A DNA stretch of 64,000 nucleotides, taken from Arcuatula senhousia (Eukaryota; Mollusca; Bivalvia; Mytilida; Mytilidae). Location of the stretch: contig OZ020307.1 of assembly GCA_963971305.1 (NCBI GenBank), forward strand, positions 55,797,702-55,861,701, read 5' to 3'. Below the pieces are notes generated by a model that did not search any database, was not told the origin of the DNA, and worked only from the letters and a program-made list of their open reading frames with translations. A program made the position numbers and the translations under genes. Of this stretch, positions 56,225-64,000 are shown in pieces (the first letter of the stretch is position 1; the number at the start of each line of letters is the position of its first letter).

Positions 56225-57783
56225 ACATGCCTTATCGATGCAGTTGCATGTATGATGCTGCTAGAAATAAATTGAAAGAAATGATATTATCATTATTCAC
56301 TATGTCTAAGAGGAATTTTGCCCCAGCTTGCAACATATATCCTTTTTAAACCCTGAAGCTGATGCCAGTAGACTATTTTGTATGATTCGTTTTGTTTTGT
56401 TACAATGCAGTATTACATGTATTAGATACTTTCATCATTAAAATGAAAATTACAGCAACGTTCCAGACAATACATTTTGCTACGGTCGACGAGCGTTTTA
56501 TCTATACTCACCAGAAGCACTCAATTAAAAGTTGAAAATGCCAAACATTATAATTATGATTATGAATAATAACTAATAATAAAACCATGCAGAATGTAAA
56601 TCTGATCTGGGACGGACGGACATAATATTTCTTTGTTAATTTCTACTCGGAGCATTACCAATTCCATTATTATACATGTTTTAAATCAATAACAATTTAA
56701 GTACCATAGCAATAATGTCTTGTTGTTATTTGTTTTATTTATACCCCCCACGCGCACCTAAATGAAAAGATGGGGAACGCAAGACAAATACCAAACATTC
56801 ACAAAACAAATAAACTGTTATTAGCAACGCGAACTCAAGTCAAAACGAGTGTAAATTCAGGTGCTTAAAAAGGGTAAGCAATTCCTGTGTGTTATTATAT
56901 TGAAAAAAGAGAAAAGCTTCACTTTTTATATGATCGTATAAAACTTCAATTTTACTTTCACTGCACGAAAATAAGATCAATACATTTAATATCTTCTGTC
57001 TAAATAATGGACCGACCATTTAACTTGAAAAGGAGGAGCTTTTTCTCATAAAACATATTTCAATCGGTAAAATAAAACAAAACAAAAAACAAGCCCTCTT
57101 TTTTCAAGTTTAATAGTCGTTCCCTTAGAACTTTGAGTCTTGATGCATAATTGAAAAATATAGTGAACCCAACACGTCAATTTTATCGTTGGCAGTCCTT
57201 ACTAGAATCATGATATGATATGTGTTGGAAAAAATCAAAGTTTTTTAACGCGATGTTCAACAATGTTCAATTAGTATGATCACCTGTTTATTAAATACTT
57301 CTCTCTACAATGTGTATCTTAAAAACAATAACAGAGGAAATGTCTCACGAAAAGACAAAAAACCCAAACAATAAAATGTATACATCATGGAGTTTTATAG
57401 GCTATCGTTATAACTGACTGGAAAATATGAATACAGTCCAAAAACAAATTCCTATGTATGACTTTGAACAAAGAGAAAATGGTACACAACAGTCTAATCC
57501 TAACCTATTGTCTATCATTTTCCCGATTTGTAAAGAAAATGGTACACAGTTTTTTGTTTACCGCCTTCAAATTTCCAGCAGTAAACCAGAGCCGGTAATA
57601 CCTCCGTGCACATGCATATATCATGCAATTTAAACTGTAAATTCTTAAAGAATATGACGATTTTGGAAAACTTATATTGGTTTTCAACGAAGGTATTAAG
57701 ACTAAGTTCAGAAATGCCATCGGCATTAAAGGTATTTTTCCCCATGAATCACCATTGCTATAGATAGAGTCAGTTTGGTTTTT
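56225..57783. other. Remnant of a C1q-gene 3' flank, then unannotated sequence
   Basis: 56335-56720 resembles the region downstream of gene A at 36410-36640 (CTTTTTAAACC, TGATGC, TGATCTGGGACGGACGGAC, CAATTTAAGTA). It is either the displaced 3' flank of gene C or a leftover of a fourth gene. Nothing else is recognised; the ORF at 57427-57633 has no known features. Confidence 0.5.
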
Positions 57784-59118
57784 GTCTCGCCTGCGACGAA
57801 TAGTCGCGGAAGGCGAGACATAGGTATTACTTTCCGGCGGCGGCGGCGTCGTAAACTTTTTTGTAAGACTTTTGTGGACAATGAATTGCTTAAAAAGTAT
57901 AATAGCTAGGCATCTGATATTTGGTATACAGACAGTTCAGGTTATGGTCTATGCAACTGTCACCATGCCGTTTGACCCTGACCCCATTTTCACGCTCCAG
58001 TGACTCTGTGAACTTCGGTCTTTTTTCAGGCCGTAAACTTTTTTGTAAGACTTTTGTGGACGATGAATTGCTTGAAAAGTTGAATAGCTAGGCATCTGAT
58101 ATTTGGTATACAGACAGTTCAGGTTATGGTCTACGCAACTGTCACGATGCCGTTTGACCTTGACCCCATTTTCACGCTCCAGTGACTCTGTGAACTTAGG
58201 TCTTTTTTCAGGCCGTAAACTTTTTTGTAAGACTTTTGTGGACGATGAATTGCTTGAAAAGTATAATAGCTAGGCATCTGATATTTTGAATACAGACAGT
58301 TCAGGTTATGGTCTACGCAACTGTCCCCATGCCGTTTGACCCTGACCCCATTTTCATGCTCCAGTGACTCTGTGAACTTCGGTCTTTTTTCAGGCCGTAA
58401 ACTTTTTTGTAAGACTTTTGTGGACGATGAATTGCTTGAAAAGTTTAATAGCTAGGCATCTGATATTTCGAATACAGACAGTTCAGGTTATGGTCTAGGC
58501 AACTGTCCCCATGCCGTTTGACCCTGACTCCATTTTCACGCTCAAGTGACTCTGTGAACTTAGTTCTTTTTTCAGGCCGTAAACATTTTTGTAAGACCTT
58601 TGTGGGCGATGAATTGCTTGAAAAGTTTAATAGCTAGGCATCTGATATTTAGTATACAGACAGTTTAGGTTATGGTCCATGCAACTGTCATCATACCGTG
58701 AGACCCTGACGCCATTTTTTACGCTCCAGTGACTCTGTCAACTTAGGTCTTTTTCAGGCCGAAAAACTTTTTTGTAAGTGTTTTATGGAAGATGAATTGC
58801 TGGAAAGTTATAATAGCTAGGCATCTGATATTGGGTAAACAGACAGTTGCGGTTATGGACAATGCAACTGTCACCATGCCATGTGACCATGACCCCATTT
58901 TTACGCTCCAGTGACTCTGTGAACTTTGGTCTTTTTTCAGACAGAAAACTTTTTGTAATACTTGTGTGGACAATGGATTGCTTGAATAGTATAATAACTA
59001 GGCATCTGTTATTAGGTATACTGACACTTTTTGTGTTTATATCAAGAAATGAAAGCTTAGGTAGTTGATTTTAGCGATGGTGCCGGCAGGCGAGACATAC
59101 TTTTAGTGGCCACACTTG
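57784..59118 (+). mobile_element. Helentron-like element with a GTCTCGCCT hairpin, core type 2
   Basis: 5' hairpin GTCTCGCCTGCGAC / GTCGCGGAAGGCGAGAC (57784-57819) and a (CGG)n microsatellite (57832-57848). Six units of about 180-185 bp follow (AGACTTTTGTGGACGATGAA, TAGCTAGGCATCTGATATT). The 3' GCAGGCGAGACAT (59086-59098), the palindrome GTGGCCAC (59106-59113) and CTTG (59115-59118) then abut TT. Nearly the same 5' hairpin as the element at 50895 but an unrelated core. Confidence 0.78.
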
Positions 59119-59565
59119 TTAGAAACAAAGACTGCTACTTAAGCAAGAATTGCTAACCCTTCTGGGGCACCCGAATTCACTCACGTTGTGACCTAAGTTC
59201 GCGTTTTTATATTGCTATTCAGTTATTTTTTGTGTTTTTATGTTGTCTGTTTTTTTGTGTTGTTTTCATGCTTGTTGACTGGTTTTGTCTAAGTTGTACG
59301 TCCTTTTGGACTTTCCACTTTCGAGTCACTGCCCAATTGGATGACTGGTAACGTGACGAGTGTGTAGGCACAAGCGGCATAAACTGCTTACCAGTGTACA
59401 TGTATTTATTCTCGTTTGAGTTTGCGTGTGCGTTTCTGACTGTTGTTGAGTTGTTTTATATGTGAGTTTTGTTATGAACATTTTCACGGTAGCCAGTTTC
59501 TGTATGTTTTATCTATGATACTAGACATGTATATCAAATCATGTGAAGAAATGTTTTATCTATAG
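59119..59565. other. Spacer without a recognised gene
   Basis: 59219-59345 (TTTTTGTGTT, GACTGGTTTTGTC, CCTTTTGGACTTTCCACTTTCG) faintly resembles 37020-37120 and 27240-27300. This may be a much-decayed shared retroelement tail. Confidence 0.35.
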
Positions 59566-59741
59566 ACCATAAAAGACTCCATGGGAAATCAATCTGCGTT
59601 CAACTGAGTGATCTTAATCCCGTGTTTGTCGATGAGATCGTGGTGGACTTTTGTAGCGAAGAAAACAACCTAAGAGCGACGTTGTCTGTGGTAAAAGTAA
59701 ACTATGTATTTGAGAACAAAAGAGTACCACTAGTTTGTTAA
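59566..59741 (+). other. Possible isolated terminal exon
   Basis: An acceptor-like TTTTATCTATAG is followed by 57 open codons ending in TAA (59739-59741). It reads KRLHGKSICVQLSDLNPVFV and DEIVVDFCSEENNLRATLSV, with more protein-like composition than its surroundings. No start codon, partner exon or known domain was identified. Chance openness over this length is not negligible. Confidence 0.3.
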
Positions 59742-59848
59742 GACTGTATACATGGTATATTCGGCGATTGTCAAATTGCAAGTTAATCCATTCGTGTCAC
59801 ATTCAGTTTTACAAATAGATTTTCATACGTTGATATGCCTATTACGGA

Positions 59849-60065
59849 GGGTGTCACAGCCCGTTTGGTACGCGGTATTCCGTGCTTTTTAAAGGGTATT
59901 CGGTACGCCAAGGTGTGGTACGCGGTACGCGATGTTCCGAATTTTTAGGCTTTTGGTACGCGTACGCTGTGATCTTTAGAGTATTCAGTATTCCAGTCTT
60001 TTTAACGGTATTCTGTCCTTTTTAAAACGGTATTCGGTATTCCGGGGGCGGGGGCTGTGACACCC
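59849..60065. mobile_element. MITE-like element with 14-bp terminal inverted repeats
   Basis: GGGTGTCACAGCCC at 59849-59862 is exactly inverted at 60052-60065. The 217-bp interior is built from degenerate GGTACGCGGTA / GGTATTCGGTATTCC repeats. It sits 80 bp beyond the 3' end of the NHL gene. Confidence 0.78.
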
Positions 60066-60103
60066 CCATTGCGTCAACTTAATTCAATTTTGTTTACATA
60101 ATT

Positions 60104-60109
60104 TTTATT
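60104..60109 (-). terminator. Poly(A) signal of the NHL-propeller gene
   Basis: AATAAA on the - strand, about 35 nt after the stop codon at 60144. Confidence 0.55.
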
Positions 60110-60143
60110 TTAAAAGTTTTTTTTTTCAAAAACAACTTCGAAT

Positions 60144-60920
60144 CTATACCACTATGTTATATAGAATTGCCGTTCCTCCCCAAGAATTAGACACCAACAA
60201 CAGATTTCTACTCCGGTCATAGTAGATTGCCTCGGGATAGTTAAGACCATCATTCCTCCGGAGTACAACTTTTCTCTTCTTTCCATCTCGGCTTATGGAT
60301 ACAACATTATGCGACTCGTATCCCACGACAAAAATATCTCCGGAAATAAGACTCGCGATAGTGCAGGGCGAAGTTAGAAGATCGTCGTTAAATTGCCATA
60401 TAGGTCGGCCTTCAAGGTCACAACAATTGACAACGCCCCAGAAGTTTCCAGTGTAGTAAATTCTCTCCCGATCGACGGTGCAGTAGCAACCCTTTTCAAT
60501 CAGAACCTCAACTGGAATCGTGTTAATCCGTGATCCGAATAAATTAAGCACCTCTATGCCTTTCTGGAATACCACAACGTAGAGTTTCCCATCAGAATAC
60601 GAAACGCCCCAACAACTTTTCTGGAACTTGATATCATGACAAAGAGTGTGTTCGTTCAAGTCGAATATCTGCAGCGTTCGATATTTCCCATAAGACACTG
60701 CATACATTTCTGGTTTTATTACTGTTATGTCAAACGGTGTGTAACTGAGATGAATTTCACGGTCAAATGCACCGGTCTGGTGGTGCTGTATTAGTCTATT
60801 ATTTTCCTGGTCTACAAACATTAGTTTCCCATTGGGTAGGATAGCGCAGCTCTTTATCCACAGGTCATTTGCTCCTTTATGTATCGTGATAGTCTTTTTC
60901 TGCATCCAGTTCGCCTCCAT
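60144..60920 (-). CDS. NHL-type beta-propeller protein, single exon
   Basis: 258 residues starting at an ATG with a good context (AAAATGG); an in-frame TAG lies 18 nt upstream, so the start is either genuine or just inside a terminal exon. Six repeats of about 40 residues can be traced, each with a Gly-x-hydrophobic beta-strand pattern: CAILPNGKLMFVDQENNRLI, TVIKPEMYAVSYGKYRTLQI, GVSYSDGKLYVVVFQKGIEV, CTVDRERIYYTGNFWGVVNC, ASLISGDIFVVGYESHNVVS, and IYYDRSRNLLLVSNSWGG. This resembles the C-terminal NHL propeller of TRIM-like proteins that are numerous in bivalves, where it binds RNA or protein. No RING, B-box or coiled coil precedes it, so it is a stand-alone propeller or a retained last exon. 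The frame is intact and codon use is less AT-biased than the surroundings, which supports a functional gene. Confidence 0.78.
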   Translation of the reverse strand: MEANWMQKKTITIHKGANDLWIKSCAILPNGKLMFVDQENNRLIQHHQTGAFDREIHLSYTPFDITVIKPEMYAVSYGKYRTLQIFDLNEHTLCHDIKFQKSCWGVSYSDGKLYVVVFQKGIEVLNLFGSRINTIPVEVLIEKGCYCTVDRERIYYTGNFWGVVNCCDLEGRPIWQFNDDLLTSPCTIASLISGDIFVVGYESHNVVSISRDGKKRKVVLRRNDGLNYPEAIYYDRSRNLLLVSNSWGGTAILYNIVV

Positions 60921-61646
60921 TTTGACAAATTTAATCTATCAAACCGCAGCTCTTAGAAGACATAAGAAATACAAAGTTCATTAATTTACTATTTGGAGAA
61001 ATGAGTACCTTAATGAACGATTAAAAATGGAATATTCTTACATAAGAAACTGATATATGGTTTTATCTGACTTTTAATGATTGTGGTGTATTTTTATTTA
61101 AATAAAATGTTAAATACATGTACCAAAGCGACTGCAATAATTTGCGACACCATACATGTATAAACATGTTTAAAAAATATATGTTATTCAATATTAAAGA
61201 CATAGAACCTATCAATTTCGCATTTTTTTACATTGAATAAAAAGTACATATATTAAAAATATACTATCTAAAACTTACCTTTACCAACATAAAAACTCAA
61301 TGTTTTGCAGTTTTCAATAAAATAATCTTATTTTCATTATTCGCGTTGATTAGGTATTGTCCAGCATAAATATTTACTTTTGGTAAATTGGGTACTGTTA
61401 AACTAAGAAACGAAATGTAACCAAACGAGGCGAAGAGAAAACAATATCGGTAAATTAAAAAAAACGACTGGTGTCGGCTAAAATCGATTCAGTTTTCTTT
61501 TTTTTTCCAGTTTCGCTGGATTTTTTTTCCTTTTTTTTACATATTTCGGTTGCTTATTTTACTGAATACGTTTCCTTCTTTACCGATATCGTTTTTGTTC
61601 CGCTCCGTTTCGTTTGGTTAATTTTCGTTTCTCAGTTTACCGGTCA
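60921..61646. other. Upstream region of the NHL-propeller gene
   Basis: AT-rich. No upstream exon encoding RING or B-box was found on the - strand. No repeat is recognised. Confidence 0.45.
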
Positions 61647-63039
61647 GTGTTACATACTAGTTTTTCCCCCTACTCATCTTTCCCCCCGGAAAAACCAGTA
61701 TATACTGAGATTTCCCCCCCGGAAATATCAGTATATACTGAATCTTCCCCCCTAAAATTTGGGTAGGAAAAATGAGTATATACTAGATTTTCCCCTTTTC
61801 GCCAATCCATACTGATCTTTCCCCCTTCAAATTCAGGCTCCGTATAGGCTTGTTTGATTATATGTAATATAATTTTTATCACTATGTCAATGGACTACTT
61901 CTAATAATGCACTTTGAGAAAAAACTTAATTTATTGGTAAGAATTGTTATCAAATTCAATTAATTTTCTTTAATTGTTTTAACTTTAAATTGTCTAGATT
62001 CTGTTTTATTATGCTAGTCTTATTTTGCTTTTTGCTTCATAATGGGACATATTAGAAAAAAGCATAAAGTAACATCTATTTGAGTTAAAATAAAAAAAAT
62101 GAAATAAAACATGCAGGCACTGTAAAAGAAGCTTTCGAGAATAAAAAAAATACAAGAATATACTTTTTTGTCTTCCCCAAGAGCAAAACATTCTACGTCG
62201 CTTTTTTACACAGGAAACAGATGAGCGACAGTCCTGAAAACGAATCCCACCGTTTGAGACTCCTACCTAAAGCTACATACCAAATATCGAAAGCCTCACA
62301 TAACAGTTGCTGAAAAACATAAACTGTGACGGACGCACAAAGGGGCGGACGCCGGTGCATTTCTATAATCCCGGTCCACGTAGTTGAGACACTCGAAGCA
62401 AGACTCTTTGTTCAATGGCTTTTGTAGAAGTGGTTCAACAGTAATATTATAGCATTTAAGGCTCTCTTTTTGAGATGATTATGGATAGGTTGATAGAAAG
62501 TTATTTCTCTGTGTCACGTTGACTACGGTTTTGACCATGAACATGTATAAGGAAAGGCGAGAAAAGGATGTGCCTGATAGACTGAAATTTTTGTAACGAA
62601 ACCTGAAATTCGCATGGCCTTTACAATCTTAAAATATTTGATTTGCACTTAACGTGCACACAAACACTATGGGTTTCTCTTCTCAAATCTTTACAAACAT
62701 CTTTGATATCCCATCCGCACTATATATAATAAAAAAAAGAATATTCTTTAACTTAAATTCATTACAAGTAATTATCTCAAAAATATTGAAAGCCCCACTT
62801 TTTTCACAGTTATTATTAATAGTGCAACGGTTTTGAATACTGGGGGAAAGACCAGTATGGCGGAAAAATGAGTATGTGTTTACACATACCAGATTTTCCC
62901 CTGGGGGAAAACGTAGTATATACTCATTTTTCCCCGGGGGAAATCTAGTATATACTAGATCTTCCGGGGGGAAAGCTGAGTATATACTCATTTTTCCGGG
63001 GGGAAAATCTAGTATGGGGGAAAAACTAGTATGTAACAC
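61647..63039. mobile_element. Foldback element with TATATACTCATTTTTCCCC arms
   Basis: A 24-bp terminal repeat starting GTGTTACATACTAG (61647-61670) is exactly inverted at 63016-63039. Inside each end lie several alternating copies of TATATACT, CATTTTTCC and C/G runs (61671-61815 and 62835-63015), which make long imperfect arms. The centre (about 1 kb) is unrelated and has no transposase ORF. The short ORFs at 61670-61882 and 62683-63051 are repeat by-products. Confidence 0.8.
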
Positions 63040-64000
63040 CGGCACCTGCAAGTGTTTACATTCTATAATTAGTTTGTCCTCTTTTTTGACACTGCGTTTT
63101 TTTCTTCAGTTTTCCGTCGAAAAAAATACTTTCTGGTAGGATTTTTGAAAATTGAACAATTTCTTCAAAGGTTTTACAATGTATTCTTCAAATAGTGTGA
63201 ATTTCATTATTTTTTGAAAATTGCCAAAATGATAGGTTCTATGTCTAATGGAGGAGAGTCGGTGGTGTTTAACGAAAGGAAAGGTGAACCTAGCCCACAA
63301 AACAACTATGTTTTTTTTCATATAGCACAAGGACAAAACGGTATACAACAGTTTTTAGATAACTGCTGTCTACCATTGCCTTTTCTTTGCCGATTATCCC
63401 CGTGTATTCAATTGTGCCCGATGAAGTTGCATATTCTTCTTAACTTTAACTTCATAAAGTTTCATTGACTTCAAAGAATATCATTTTGACGATTTTTGTT
63501 GTTTTTGTTTTCGAAAAATAGAATAATGATAGTTTCTACCTTAAGCTTGCTTTCAAAACATAACATTGTTGGTGCCATTTTCATCATCACAATGAACATG
63601 CATTTCGACCAAAACACCTTTAATATACTTACAATGTCTACTACATTAAATCTATGATTTTCCATTTTGGGTATACAATAACCTCTCATACTGTCACAAA
63701 TACCTATTACCGTTATAGATATTATGTTGAAACTTTTAACCAGAACGTGATTTTCTATGCCCAATTTGAATTTAAATCTTTTACACTTGTGTTTCGTTTA
63801 GTAACGCTTATCTGACAAAGTACTCTTTCCTTTTGTTTGCAGTGTTTAGTCTTTTTTAGGACTGGAACAAAAGTATCTTCAGCTATTAAAACTTGTCTCT
63901 GTATTGAAACACTCACATTCACATAGAGGAAAATTGATTGGCGAGAGGGGGTACCTTTTTTATAAAAATACAATTATATTTAATCAATTCTTAAATTTAA
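63040..64000. other. Unannotated end of the window
   Basis: Three ORFs of 80-97 codons on either strand show no domain or repeat I recognise. A gene truncated by the window edge cannot be excluded. Confidence 0.4.

Noticed and set aside
57427..57633. 68-codon + strand ORF starting at an ATG
   Set aside because: Overlaps - strand ORFs of similar quality, contains a short internal duplication, and shows no recognisable domain.
63214..63468. 84-codon + strand ORF near the window end
   Set aside because: The first codon is TTG; the later ATG gives a short peptide with no features, and it overlaps a - strand ORF.

Overview
The window looks like the nuclear genome of a bivalve mollusc, most likely a mussel of the Mytilus type. 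It is AT-rich, almost all repeats, and carries spliced genes for secreted C1q-domain proteins (a family greatly expanded in mussels), DIRS and Penelope-like retroelements, and many elements of the kind built in bivalves from a hairpin, a microsatellite and a tandem-repeat core. The species call is inference. I saw no tRNA, rRNA, CRISPR array or prokaryotic operon.

Layout. (1) 22-5090 is a nearly complete DIRS-type tyrosine-recombinase retrotransposon: inverted termini, gag-like ORF, RT/RNase H ORF with one nonsense codon, tyrosine recombinase, and an internal complementary region that matches both ends. Gag and pol overlap in the -1 frame at a textbook slippery heptamer followed by a stem-loop. 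(2) 5675-23538 is an 18-kb head-to-tail array of 13 non-autonomous modules with Helentron/Helitron2-like ends. Most have a core of about 120-bp satellite units, and nearly every unit holds a perfect E2F-type consensus. Two modules carry near-identical copies of a 5'-truncated Penelope-like reverse transcriptase. (3) 23.5-29.3 kb is mostly unique AT-rich DNA with a decayed Penelope-like RT and small MITE-like elements. (4) 29.3-46.4 kb is a tandem cluster of three paralogous two-exon C1q-like genes on the + strand. Exon 1 encodes a signal peptide and coiled coil, exon 2 the C1q-like domain; the third copy has a premature stop in its signal peptide. Their introns and flanks are filled with foldback and Helentron-like elements. 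(5) 46.5-56.2 kb is repeats, including 3.5 apparently identical copies of a 1006-bp tandem unit. (6) 57.8-59.1 kb is another Helentron-like element. (7) 60144-60920 on the - strand is an intact single-exon NHL-type beta-propeller gene. (8) 61.6-63.0 kb is a foldback element; the remainder to 64 kb shows nothing I can name.

The most unusual theme is a shared architecture in at least five repeat families here: a 5' hairpin, then usually a microsatellite, then usually a tandem-repeat core, then a 3' copy of the reverse complement of the hairpin's left arm, then a small palindrome and usually CTAG or CTTG abutting TT. The hairpin sequence differs between families, but its 3' partner changes with it, as expected if one rolling-circle transposase recognises both ends.
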